Shown here piece after piece: positions 45,846 to 54,167 of a DNA stretch of 64,000 bases. The position numbers and the translations under genes were made by a program. Within the stretch, counting starts at the first letter, position 1; every line of letters begins with the position of its first letter. The DNA is from Bradyrhizobium sp. in8p8. GTDB taxonomy: Bacteria > Pseudomonadota > Alphaproteobacteria > Rhizobiales > Xanthobacteraceae. The stretch is taken from assembly GCF_000426845.1 (NCBI RefSeq), contig NZ_AUGD01000002.1, positions 620,001 to 684,000 on the forward strand, in the 5' to 3' direction. The notes below the pieces were generated by a model that was not told where the DNA came from, made no database searches, and saw only the letters and a program-made list of their open reading frames with translations.

Positions 45846-46735
45846 CAAGCTTTCCCGGCCAGACTCCTAACGTGCTTGATAATTCCGGAAAAATCCACCC
45901 CGCCCTGTCCGGCTGCGTCGAAAGACTGATAAATCTCCTGCGCATGCTTGCCGAGCGGCGTCGCCGCGCCCGCAGCCTTCGCCGCGTCCTGCGCCAAGGT
46001 CAGATCCTTCACCATCAGCGCCGAGGCAAAGCCCGGCTTGTAGTCGTTGTTCGCCGGCGAGGTCGGCACCGGGCCCGGCACCGGGCAATAGGTCGTCAGC
46101 GACCAGCACTGGCCTGACGAGGTCGAGGCGACATCGAACAGCGCCTGATGCGAAAGGCCAAGCTTCTCGCCCAGGGCAAAAGCCTCGCTCACCGCGATCA
46201 TGGAGACGCCGAGGATCATGTTGTTGCAGATCTTTGCCGCCTGACCCGCGCCGGCACCGCCGCAATGCACGATCTTCTTGCCCATATTCTCGAGCACCGG
46301 TTTGGCGGCCGCGAACGCCTTCTCTTCGCCGCCGCACATGAAGGTGAGCGTTGCGCCCTTGGCGCCGCCGGTCCCCCCGGAGACGGGCGCGTCGACCGAG
46401 AGCACGCCGTGCTTGGCAGCTAGCGCATGCGCGGCCCTGGCGCTCTCGACGTCGATGGTGGAGCTGTCGATGATCAGCGCGCCCTTGGTCATGGCGGGGA
46501 CGACCTCGTTCCAGACGCCGAGCACATGCTTGCCCGCCGGCAGCATGGTGACGACGACTTCGGCGCCCTTCACGGCCCCTGATGCGCTTTCCGCAACGCT
46601 GGCACCATCGGCCTTGGCCTGATTGCGCGAGGCCTCGACGAGGTCGAACGCCACGACCTTGTGGCCGGCCTTGACCAGATTGGCGGCCATCGGGCCACCC
46701 ATGTTGCCGAGACCGATGAATGCGATCGTGGCCAT
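45845..46735 (-). CDS. mmsB: 3-hydroxyisobutyrate dehydrogenase
   Basis: A 296-residue enzyme of the beta-hydroxyacid dehydrogenase family. The NAD-binding loop is GLGNMG (8-13), the substrate-binding motif is DAPVSGGTGGA (115-125) and the catalytic Lys is K168 in GQAAKICNN. It oxidises 3-hydroxyisobutyrate to methylmalonate semialdehyde, the fourth step of distal valine breakdown. The ATG at 46735 was chosen because the NAD-binding fold begins directly after it. The downstream acyl-CoA synthetase gene overlaps its stop. Confidence 0.94.
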   Translation of the reverse strand: MATIAFIGLGNMGGPMAANLVKAGHKVVAFDLVEASRNQAKADGASVAESASGAVKGAEVVVTMLPAGKHVLGVWNEVVPAMTKGALIIDSSTIDVESARAAHALAAKHGVLSVDAPVSGGTGGAKGATLTFMCGGEEKAFAAAKPVLENMGKKIVHCGGAGAGQAAKICNNMILGVSMIAVSEAFALGEKLGLSHQALFDVASTSSGQCWSLTTYCPVPGPVPTSPANNDYKPGFASALMVKDLTLAQDAAKAAGAATPLGKHAQEIYQSFDAAGQGGVDFSGIIKHVRSLAGKA

Positions 46736-46863
46736 TGTCGTTTCCTCCCGCTTGAGACGCTGATCTATTTCAAATTCAGCACAGTTGGCAGCTTTGGAAC
46801 CACCTCTCCCCGGCAGGGAGAGGTGGTCCGAATTCTTCCGCATCGATTTGACGAGATTTCACA

Positions 46864-47931
46864 CTAGTTGAACCTCAGCTCGTCGGCGCCGATCTCGGCG
46901 AGATACGGCGCAAGCATCTCCGGCGTCACATCCTCGATCCGCGGCGGTGACCAACTCGGATTGCGGTCCTTGTCGATCACGGCCGCGCGCACGCCCTCGC
47001 GGAAATCGTCGCTGCGGAACACTTCAAGCGCGGCGCGATATTCGCGAACCAGGCAGTCTTCCAGGCTCGATGCGGCGCGCGCGAGGCGCAACAGCTTCAG
47101 CGTCACCACCATGCCACGCGGCGACTTCTCGTTGAGCGTCTTGAGCGTGGCCATCGCGAATTCGGAGCCGTCGCGCGCGAGCGCCGCGAAGATGTCCTCC
47201 ATGCGGTCGAAGCCGAACAGCGCATCGATCGTCGCCTGCTTCGCGGCAACCGGCCCGGCGGTCTCGCCCGTTGCAAAACCATCGATCAGCCTGGTCACAT
47301 CGGCTGCGGTCGCGCCTTGGCGAACTTTGGCCAACGCCTCGCGCAGTTCCGGCCATTTGGCCACTGGCACCACGGCGTCCGCGAACCTGGCGTGGATCGC
47401 GTCGGGCCCGTTCATGGTCTGGCCGGTGAGGCCGAAATAGGTGCCGATCTCGCCGGGCGAGCGCGAGAGGAGCCAGGTGCCGCCGACATCCGGGAAGAAG
47501 CCGAGCCCGACTTCGGGCATTGCGAGCTTGGTGCGATCCGTCACGACACGATGGCTGGCATGGCCGGAAAGACCGACACCGCCACCCATGACGAGGCCAT
47601 CCATGAACGCCACATAAGGCTTCGGATACTTCGCGATCCGTGCATTCATGACGTATTCCTGGCGCCAGAACCGCGCACCGAGATCGCCGCCTTCGCGTGA
47701 GCTCTCCCAGAGGCCGCGGATGTCGCCACCGGCGCAGAGGCCCCGCTCGCCAGCGCCTTCCAGGATGATCAGCCCGACCTCAGGATCGCTCTCGAAGCGG
47801 TCGAGCGCCGCGTCGATGCCGATGGACATTTCCAGCGTCATGGCATTGAGCGCCTTCGGCCGGTTGAGCCGGATCACCCCCGCTGCGCCCTCACGGCGAA
47901 CGATGAGATCCCCCTCGTCCACTCCGCTCAT
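46864..47931 (-). CDS. 3-hydroxyisobutyryl-CoA hydrolase (enoyl-CoA hydratase/isomerase family)
   Basis: A 355-residue protein, longer than usual enoyl-CoA hydratases and with the C-terminal extension of the HIBCH family. The oxyanion region is CAGGD (66-70), and E140 in MPEVGLGFFPDVGGT is the catalytic residue with D148 nearby. It frees 3-hydroxyisobutyrate from its CoA ester in valine breakdown, just before the mmsB step. The ATG overlaps the stop of the upstream acyl-CoA dehydrogenase gene (ATGA). Confidence 0.92.
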   Translation of the reverse strand: MSGVDEGDLIVRREGAAGVIRLNRPKALNAMTLEMSIGIDAALDRFESDPEVGLIILEGAGERGLCAGGDIRGLWESSREGGDLGARFWRQEYVMNARIAKYPKPYVAFMDGLVMGGGVGLSGHASHRVVTDRTKLAMPEVGLGFFPDVGGTWLLSRSPGEIGTYFGLTGQTMNGPDAIHARFADAVVPVAKWPELREALAKVRQGATAADVTRLIDGFATGETAGPVAAKQATIDALFGFDRMEDIFAALARDGSEFAMATLKTLNEKSPRGMVVTLKLLRLARAASSLEDCLVREYRAALEVFRSDDFREGVRAAVIDKDRNPSWSPPRIEDVTPEMLAPYLAEIGADELRFN

Positions 47932-49073
47932 CGGGCGCCCTCGATCAGTTTGCGCGCCACGATGAGACGCATGATTTCGTTGGTGCCTTCGAGGATCTGG
48001 TGCACGCGCAGGTCGCGCACGATCTTCTCGATGCCGTATTCGCTGAGGTAACCGTAACCGCCGTGAAGCTGCAGCGCGTGGTTGGCGACCTCGAAGCCCA
48101 CATCGGTGCCGAACCGCTTGGCCATCGCGCAGAGCATGGTGGCGTCGGGGTCCTTCCGGTCGAGTGCCGCGGCTGCGCGCCACAGGAAAGTGCGGGCGGC
48201 TTCGAGCTCGATGGCCATGTCCGCAAGGCGGAACTGCAGCGCCTGGAATTCGTCCAGCCGCTTTCCGAACGCCTTGCGCTCTTTCATGTAGCTGCGCGCC
48301 TTGTCGAGTGCGGTCTGCGCACCCCCGAGCGAGCACGCCGTGATGTTGAGCCGGCCGCCGTCGAGGCCGGCCATCGCGATCTTGAAGCCCATACCCTCTT
48401 CGCTCAGCCGGTTAGCGACTGGCACGCGGGCGTTCTCGAACATCACCGCGCGGGTCGGCTGCGCGTTCCAGCCCATCTTGCGCTCGTTGGCGCCGAACGA
48501 GACGCCCGGAGTCTTGCCGTCGATGACGAGCGTCGAGATGCCACCGGGGCCGTCGCCGCCGGTTCGCACCATCGCAACCAGGAGGTCGGTGCCGCCGGCG
48601 CCCGAGATGAACTGCTTCTGGCCGTTGAGGACGTAATGGTCACCGTCGCGCACTGCGCGGGTGCGCAATGCCGCGGCGTCCGAGCCGGCGCCCGGCTCGG
48701 TGAGGCAGTAGCTCGCGATCAGCTCCATGGCGCAGAGCTTCGGCAGCCATTGGTGCCGCTGGGTGTCGCTGCCGAAGGCATCGATCATCCAGCTCGCCAT
48801 GTTGTGAATGGAGATGAAAGCCGAGGTGGTCGGGCAGCCCGTCGCCAGCGCCTCGAAGATCAGCGCCGCATCGAACCGTGTCATGCCGGAGCCGCCGACA
48901 TCGTCGCGGATGTAAATGCCGCCCATGCCGAGCGTGGCGGCCTCGCGCATGACCTCGACGGGGAAATGCTTCTCCTCGTCCCAGCGCAGCGTATGCGGCG
49001 CGATTTTTTCCGCCGCGAACGCGAGCGCCATGTCGCGAACCGCGATCTGATCTTCGTTCAGAGCGAACTGCAT
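47928..49073 (-). CDS. Isobutyryl-CoA dehydrogenase-like acyl-CoA dehydrogenase
   Basis: The 381-residue flavoenzyme has the acyl-CoA dehydrogenase layout. The FAD/CoA motif is CLTEPGAGSDAAALRTRA, and the catalytic base is E362 in LEGTNEIMR, placed as in isobutyryl-CoA dehydrogenase (ACAD8) and short-chain enzymes. It would oxidise isobutyryl-CoA to methacrylyl-CoA, the first step of the distal valine pathway. The enoyl-CoA hydratase step that follows is not encoded immediately beside it. The annotation of substrate rests on context. Confidence 0.92.
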   Translation of the reverse strand: MQFALNEDQIAVRDMALAFAAEKIAPHTLRWDEEKHFPVEVMREAATLGMGGIYIRDDVGGSGMTRFDAALIFEALATGCPTTSAFISIHNMASWMIDAFGSDTQRHQWLPKLCAMELIASYCLTEPGAGSDAAALRTRAVRDGDHYVLNGQKQFISGAGGTDLLVAMVRTGGDGPGGISTLVIDGKTPGVSFGANERKMGWNAQPTRAVMFENARVPVANRLSEEGMGFKIAMAGLDGGRLNITACSLGGAQTALDKARSYMKERKAFGKRLDEFQALQFRLADMAIELEAARTFLWRAAAALDRKDPDATMLCAMAKRFGTDVGFEVANHALQLHGGYGYLSEYGIEKIVRDLRVHQILEGTNEIMRLIVARKLIEGAR

Positions 49074-49098
49074 CGTTGCCGCTTACCCTCTTATCCAG

Positions 49099-49184
49099 CG
49101 TCATCGAGAGCACAGCAAAGCAATCCACGCTGCCCCCTCAGAAAGACTCTGGATTGCTTCGTCGCTACGCTCTCGCAATGACGC
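49099..49184. repeat. Palindromic repeat, family A
   Basis: It starts with cgtcatcgagagcacagcaaagc and ends with tggattgcttcgtcgctacg...ctcgcaatgacg. It lies in the 125-base gap between mmsA and the acyl-CoA dehydrogenase gene, both minus strand. Confidence 0.75.
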
Positions 49185-49198
49185 GCTGGGCTACAGCC

Positions 49199-50695
49199 TT
49201 ACTTCATCAGCGGGATCGAGAACTCCGCGCCCTCCTTGACGCCGGACGGCCAGCGCGAGGTCACCGTCTTGGTCTTGGTGTAGAAGCGGATCGAGTCCGG
49301 ACCGTGCTGGTTGAGGTCGCCGAAGCCCGACTTCTTCCAGCCGCCGAAGGTGTAATAGGCGATCGGCACCGGGATCGGCACGTTGATGCCGACCATGCCG
49401 ACGTTGACCTTGGCGGCGAAGTCGCGCGCGGCGTCGCCGTCGCGGGTGAAGATCGCAACGCCGTTGCCGTAGTGATGCTCGGAGGGCAGCGCCAGCGCCT
49501 CCTTGTAGTCATGCGCGCGCACGACCGAGAGCACGGGACCGAAAATCTCTTCCTTGTAGATCCGCATGTCCTTGGTGACGTTGTCGAACAGCGAGCCTCC
49601 GAGATAGAAGCCGTTCTCATAGCCCTGCATCTTGAAGCCGCGGCCGTCGACGGCCAGCGTCGCGCCTTCCTTGATGCCGATGTCAATGTAGCTCTTGACC
49701 TTCTCGACCGCCTCGCGCGTCACCAGCGGACCGTAATCGGCCGACGGGTCGATCGAGGTGCCGATCTTCAACGACTCGACGCGCGGGATCAGCTTCTCCA
49801 TGAGGCGGTCGGCGGTGGACTTGCCGACGGGCACCGCGACCGAGACGGCCATGCAGCGTTCTCCGGCCGAGCCGTAGCCGGCGCCGATCAGCGCGTCGAC
49901 AGCCTGGTCCATGTCGGCGTCGGGCATGACGATGGCGTGGTTCTTGGCGCCGCCGAAGCACTGGCAGCGCTTCCCGGTCTGCGCCGCGCGCTCATAGATG
50001 TACTGCGCGATGGGCGTCGAGCCGACGAAGCCAATGGCCTTGATATCGGGATCGTCGAGGATGGCGTCGACCGCTTCCTTGTCGCCGTTGACGACGTTGA
50101 GGATGCCGGCCGGCAGGCCCGCCTCGATCATCAGCTCTGCGAGCTTCATCGGCACGCCGGGATCGCGCTCCGACGGCTTGAGGATGAAGGCGTTGCCGCA
50201 GGCGATCGCGGGCGCGAACTTCCACATCGGGATCATCGCCGGGAAGTTGAACGGCGTGATTCCGGCGACGACGCCGAGCGGCTGGCGCATCGAATAGATG
50301 TCGATGCCGGGGCCGGCCCCTTCGGTGTACTCGCCCTTCATCAGGTGCGGGATGCCGCAGGCGAATTCGACGACTTCGAGGCCGCGCTGGATGTCGCCCT
50401 TGGCATCAGGCACGGTCTTGCCGTGCTCACGCGCGAGCAACTCCGCGAGCTTGTCGTAATCGCGCTGGATCAGCTCCAGGAATTTCATCATCACGCGGGC
50501 GCGGCGCTGCGGATTGGTCGCGGCCCATTCCGGCTGTGCCGCGCGCGCGTTTTCGACGGCGGCGCGAACCTCGGCCTTGGACGCCAGCGCGACCTTCGCC
50601 TGCACGTCACCGGTCATCGGCTCGAAAACGTCGGCCGTGCGGCCCGAGGTGCCCTTGACCTCCTTGCCGCCGATGAAATGTCCGATTGAACGCAT
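49199..50695 (-). CDS. mmsA: Methylmalonate-semialdehyde dehydrogenase (acylating)
   Basis: The 498-residue enzyme converts methylmalonate semialdehyde with CoA and NAD to propionyl-CoA, the last step of distal valine breakdown. The catalytic Cys is C281 in GSAGERCMAVS. The general-base Glu of ordinary aldehyde dehydrogenases is replaced by N252 in GGAKNHAIV, a hallmark of this CoA-dependent family. The ATG at 50695 has AAGGAG 10 bases upstream. It is the first gene of the valine block and divergent from the LysR gene. Confidence 0.96.
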   Translation of the reverse strand: MRSIGHFIGGKEVKGTSGRTADVFEPMTGDVQAKVALASKAEVRAAVENARAAQPEWAATNPQRRARVMMKFLELIQRDYDKLAELLAREHGKTVPDAKGDIQRGLEVVEFACGIPHLMKGEYTEGAGPGIDIYSMRQPLGVVAGITPFNFPAMIPMWKFAPAIACGNAFILKPSERDPGVPMKLAELMIEAGLPAGILNVVNGDKEAVDAILDDPDIKAIGFVGSTPIAQYIYERAAQTGKRCQCFGGAKNHAIVMPDADMDQAVDALIGAGYGSAGERCMAVSVAVPVGKSTADRLMEKLIPRVESLKIGTSIDPSADYGPLVTREAVEKVKSYIDIGIKEGATLAVDGRGFKMQGYENGFYLGGSLFDNVTKDMRIYKEEIFGPVLSVVRAHDYKEALALPSEHHYGNGVAIFTRDGDAARDFAAKVNVGMVGINVPIPVPIAYYTFGGWKKSGFGDLNQHGPDSIRFYTKTKTVTSRWPSGVKEGAEFSIPLMK

Positions 50696-50734
50696 GGAAT
50701 GATCTCCTTCAGGCCGAGCGTGGTCGCTTTGACA

Positions 50735-50763
50735 AATCCTATTGACCTGCATTTTATAGGATT
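50735..50763. promoter_or_regulatory. Inverted repeat between mmsA and lysR (LysR-type site)
   Basis: Arms AATCCTAT (50735-50742) and ATAGGATT (50756-50763) pair perfectly around 13 bases, in the AT-rich gap between divergent genes. The spacing and position suit a LysR recognition site for the adjacent regulator, but no footprint data exist here. Confidence 0.6.
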
Positions 50764-50797
50764 CAAGTCTGAGATAATGCACCATAGATGTGCGAAA

Positions 50798-51706
50798 ATG
50801 CCGGATCAAGGCGCTATCGACTGGGACGACTTTCGCTTCGTGCTGGCCATCGTGCGGGGCGGCTCGGTCTCGGCTGCGGCAAAACAGCTGGGCGTCGACC
50901 ACGCCACCGTGATTCGCCGCGTCGATCGGTTGGAAAAGCACCTTTCTGCAAAACTGTTTGACCGGCGCAAGACCGGGTATCTCCTCACCGAAGCCGGCCA
51001 GCGTGTCGCAGACAGTGCGGAAGCGATGGAATCGACCATCGTCGCCAACCAGGAACAGGTCGGCGGCTCGGTGGCGCGGCTGACCGGCACGGTGCGGATC
51101 GGTGCGCCCGACGGGTTCGGCACCGCGTTCCTGGCGCCGCGGCTCGCCCCCTTCGCCGACCGTTATCCCGACCTCGATCTACAACTTGTAGCTACTGCGC
51201 GACTGTTCAGTCTCTCCAAGCGCGAGGCCGACATCGCGATCAGCCTGACCATGCCGAAGGAAGGCCGCATCGTCGGGCGCAAGCTGCTCGACTATCGTCT
51301 CGGGCTCTATGCCGCGCCTGGCTATCTCGATCGCTTCCCTGAGATCACATCGCGGCAGGACCTGACGCAGCACCGCTTCGTCGGCTACATCGAGGAGCTC
51401 TTGTTCACCCCGGAGCTCGATTATCTTCCCCAGGTGTCGCCGCGCATTTCCGCACGCTTCCGCAGCGCCAACCTGATCGCTCAGCTCAATGCCACCCTCT
51501 CCGGGTTCGGCATCGCCGTGCTGCCGCAATTCATGGCGAGCGACTATCCGCAGCTCGTTCCGGTGCTGCCGGAGGAAATTTCGATCACCCGGACGTTCTG
51601 GATGCTGATGCACGCCGACAGCAAGGATCTGGCGCGAATCCGGGCGGTGGCCGATTACATCGGCGAGATCGTGGAGCGGGAGCGGGCGTTGTTTTCGGGG
51701 CGGTAG
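50798..51706 (+). CDS. LysR family transcriptional regulator
   Basis: A 302-residue regulator. The N-terminal helix-turn-helix is GSVSAAAKQLGVDHATVIRR (22-41), followed by the linker helix and an effector domain ending near residue 300. It is divergent from mmsA, which it probably controls through the inverted repeat at 50735-50763. The inducer could be a valine-derived intermediate, an inference from position. I chose the ATG at 50798; an in-frame ATG at 50777 is possible. Confidence 0.9.
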   Translation: MPDQGAIDWDDFRFVLAIVRGGSVSAAAKQLGVDHATVIRRVDRLEKHLSAKLFDRRKTGYLLTEAGQRVADSAEAMESTIVANQEQVGGSVARLTGTVRIGAPDGFGTAFLAPRLAPFADRYPDLDLQLVATARLFSLSKREADIAISLTMPKEGRIVGRKLLDYRLGLYAAPGYLDRFPEITSRQDLTQHRFVGYIEELLFTPELDYLPQVSPRISARFRSANLIAQLNATLSGFGIAVLPQFMASDYPQLVPVLPEEISITRTFWMLMHADSKDLARIRAVADYIGEIVERERALFSGR

Positions 51707-51767
51707 CGCCGCGCTCGTGAGGGATGGAGGGCACGGCGCATGCGCGCCTCTACCCACCTCATCTCGC

Positions 51768-52385
51768 CTAAGTCTTCGCCTTCTTCGCCGCCCCGACCTT
51801 CGGCTCGCGCTTGGCTCCCTCGAGCACGCTGTCGCGGCCCGCCTTCAGCACCTCATCGGACAATTCGCCCGATCCGGCGATGCGCGCCAGCAGCATGGTG
51901 CCGGCCATTGTCGCCAGCGTCGCGATGGCCTGCTTGCGAGCAGCCTTGCGTGGCTGGTTCGGGACACAGTCGGCCAGCCGCTCGATCATCTCCTCGAGCT
52001 TGCCGGCAAAGGCCTTTCGCGTTTTCGGGCTCTCCCGGGCGATCTCGGCGCCAAGCGCGGGAATCGAGCAGCCATGGCCGGGATTATCGCGGTGCAACGC
52101 CGAGAGATAGGCCTCTGCGATCAGCGCCAGCCGCTTCTCCGGCGACACCTCGCCGGTGATCTTGCGCCAATGCTCCATCGAGCGGTCCATGGCATAGCCG
52201 AAGGCCTCGATCACCAGCGCTTCGCGCGAGTCGAAATGCGCGTAGAAGCCGCCATGGGTGAGGCCCGCCTCCTTCATGAGATCGGCGACCCCGATGCCAT
52301 GGGCTCCCTTTTCGCGCAGCCGCACCGAGGCCTTCCTCACGATACGGTCGTGGGTTTCCTGCTTGTGTTCCGGGGAATAGCGCAT
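51768..52385 (-). CDS. TetR/AcrR family transcriptional regulator
   Basis: A 205-residue repressor. The DNA-binding helices include GIGVADLMKEAGLTHGGFYAHFDSREALV (about 30-58). The C-terminal ligand domain has a GCSIPALGAEI segment found in TetR proteins near acyl-CoA or drug genes. It lies between the LysR gene and a divergently placed set of acyl-CoA genes; the targets are not known. No clean palindrome was seen directly upstream. Confidence 0.92.
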   Translation of the reverse strand: MRYSPEHKQETHDRIVRKASVRLREKGAHGIGVADLMKEAGLTHGGFYAHFDSREALVIEAFGYAMDRSMEHWRKITGEVSPEKRLALIAEAYLSALHRDNPGHGCSIPALGAEIARESPKTRKAFAGKLEEMIERLADCVPNQPRKAARKQAIATLATMAGTMLLARIAGSGELSDEVLKAGRDSVLEGAKREPKVGAAKKAKT

Positions 52386-52454
52386 GCGGGTCTCATTGAA
52401 TGTCGAAGGTCATCTCATAACACGCGAACGCCGAAACGGGTGCATTAATTCACG

Positions 52455-52982
52455 TTAAGCTGCACCGATCATCGAAAAGGTTGCAGTTGCATGGACCGCA
52501 AGGGCCTCCTTGCCGTCGCGGACGAAGCCTTCGGTGTAGCTGGTCTGACGCCCCAGCTTGATGACCCTCCCCTCGGCCGAGATCAGGCCTGAGCGAACCG
52601 ACAGCGGACGCAGGAAGGTCATCTTCAGGTCGAGCGTCACCGAGCTCTGCCCCGCCTCCAGACGGGTCGAGATCGCGCATCCCATCGCGGTATCGAGCAG
52701 CGCCGCCGCCGTCGCCCCGTGCAGAAGGCCGATGGTATTTTCGAGATCCTCGCGCGGCTCCAGTTCCATGACGATGCGGCCCGGCTCGACCGCGGCCATA
52801 GTGAACCCGATCAGCTTTGCGAAAGGCGGCGGCGGCAGCCGGCCGTCGCGAATGGCGCGCATGGCGTCCATGCCCGAAAGCGTCATGGCGGCTCGTGCGA
52901 CCGGCGCAGGCACCTGCCAGTCCACCACCCGCTCGCGTCGCTGCGCCGGTGAGAAAAGCTTGAACTGATCGATGTCGGTCAT
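52455..52982 (-). CDS. PaaI family hot-dog thioesterase
   Basis: A 175-residue protein. The PaaI-like hot-dog segment is GLLHGATAAALLDTAMGCAISTRL (about 85-108), with conserved HGG-like His and Asp, and a final strand of ALAVHATATFSMI. It would cleave an acyl-CoA thioester. I chose the ATG at 52982; a GTG at 52988 is possible. It is divergent from the enoyl-CoA hydratase gene (155-base gap with an AT-rich palindrome). Confidence 0.85.
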   Translation of the reverse strand: MTDIDQFKLFSPAQRRERVVDWQVPAPVARAAMTLSGMDAMRAIRDGRLPPPPFAKLIGFTMAAVEPGRIVMELEPREDLENTIGLLHGATAAALLDTAMGCAISTRLEAGQSSVTLDLKMTFLRPLSVRSGLISAEGRVIKLGRQTSYTEGFVRDGKEALAVHATATFSMIGAA

Positions 52983-52996
52983 GGCCACCCCATTAG

Positions 52997-53010
52997 ATGA
53001 TATACATCAT
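52997..53010. promoter_or_regulatory. AT-rich palindrome between PaaI and enoyl-CoA hydratase genes
   Basis: ATGATATACATCAT has 5-base perfect arms ATGAT/ATCAT and 6 of 7 paired bases overall. It is 14 bases before the thioesterase ATG. A possible operator; the regulator is unknown, perhaps the TetR at 51768. Confidence 0.35.
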
Positions 53011-53137
53011 ACTATATCACGGACTTCGCGCTGGCAAACTCAACCCGTCAGCCAGCTTGACAAGCGGTACGTTTCGGCCCGGAAGTGGGCCCCGGCAGTG
53101 CGCCTCGCCCCGCCCACGAAAGCTTCGAGATGCCACG

Positions 53138-53908
53138 ATGGAAATGCTCAACAACCACTGCGGCGTGACGCGCGATGAGCGCGGCATCGTCCATGTCACG
53201 ATCTGCAACGCCGGTCCGCTCAACATTCTGGGTTCGCCGGTGACCGAGGCGGTGCGCGAAGGCCTGCAGCAGCTCGCGTCCGACCGCAGCATCCGTGTCG
53301 TGGTGCTGCGCGGCCAGAGCGAGAAAAGCATGATCGGCGGTGCCGACATCAAGGAGATGGCCAAGCTCGACCAGAAGTCGGCCGAAGCCTTCATCAGCCG
53401 CCTGCGCGATCTCTGCGAGGCCGTTCGTCAGTTTCCTGCCCCGGTGATCGCACGCATGCCCGGCTGGTGCCTCGGCGGCGGGCTCGAAGTGGCGGCGGCC
53501 TGCGACTTCCGCATCGCCGCGCACGATGCGCATTTCGGCATGCCGGAGGTGCGCGTCGGCATCCCCTCGGTGATCCACGCGGCGCTCCTGCCGCGCCTGA
53601 TCGGCTGGGCCCGGGCGCGCTGGCTGGTGATGACGGCGGAGAACATCGATGCGTCCACGGCGCTGGCCTGGGGCCTGGTCGACAAGGTCGCCGCGCCAGG
53701 AGAACTGGATGCGGAGATCGAGCGCACCGTCAAGGCGCTGCTCGAATGCGGTCCCGAGGCACTGCGATCGCAGAAGGCTCTGCTGCGGCGATGGGAGGAA
53801 TTGCCGCTGACCGAATCGGTGAATCTCAGCGTGAAGGTGTTCGGCGAGTCTTTCCTGACGGACGAGCCGACGCGGCTGATGGGCGCTTTCGTGAACCGGA
53901 AGCGATAG
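53138..53908 (+). CDS. Enoyl-CoA hydratase/isomerase family protein
   Basis: The 256-residue protein is a crotonase. The oxyanion-hole motif is GGAD (67-70), and E137 in FGMPEVRVGIPS is the second catalytic position. PGWCLGGGLEVAAACDFRIA (109-127) forms the acyl-CoA-binding helix. It likely hydrates enoyl-CoA in beta-oxidation; substrate not proven. The ATG at 53138 has GAGATG weakly upstream; the frame is open further to 52997 but without family similarity. Confidence 0.86.
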   Translation: MEMLNNHCGVTRDERGIVHVTICNAGPLNILGSPVTEAVREGLQQLASDRSIRVVVLRGQSEKSMIGGADIKEMAKLDQKSAEAFISRLRDLCEAVRQFPAPVIARMPGWCLGGGLEVAAACDFRIAAHDAHFGMPEVRVGIPSVIHAALLPRLIGWARARWLVMTAENIDASTALAWGLVDKVAAPGELDAEIERTVKALLECGPEALRSQKALLRRWEELPLTESVNLSVKVFGESFLTDEPTRLMGAFVNRKR

Positions 53909-53923
53909 GCGCTGCACCGACGC

Positions 53924-54044
53924 TGTCATGCCCCGCGGAAGCGAGGCATCCAGGCGCCGCGGTTTCTCGGATCCAGCCGCGCCGCCTCGGGAAATACCGG
54001 ATTGCCCGCCCCTGCGCAATTGCGCACCAGGCGGACAATGACGG
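53924..54044. repeat. Palindromic repeat, diverged family B
   Basis: It starts with tgtcatgccccgcgg and ends with gcggacaatgacgg. It lies in the gap between the enoyl-CoA hydratase and thiolase genes. Confidence 0.45.
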
Positions 54045-54119
54045 CGAGGACTGATCGACCAAATCTCATCCGAACCACGACATTTTCTCATCTCTGCCGC
54101 GGTTGCTTTTCTTGCGCCG

Positions 54120-54131
54120 CATCATATGATG
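54120..54131. promoter_or_regulatory. AT-rich palindrome before the thiolase gene
   Basis: CATCATATGATG is a perfect 12-base palindrome, followed by ATGATCAT (54129-54136). It shares the ATGAT/ATCAT half-site with the one at 52997-53010, but spacing differs. It lies 37 bases before the thiolase start. Confidence 0.35.
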
Positions 54132-54167
54132 ATCATAATCTTAAACGTCATCGCAGGGAGTCCCGTC

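Noticed and set aside
49076..50689. Long plus-strand open frame opposite mmsA
   Set aside because: It lacks any motif and mirrors the codon structure of mmsA.
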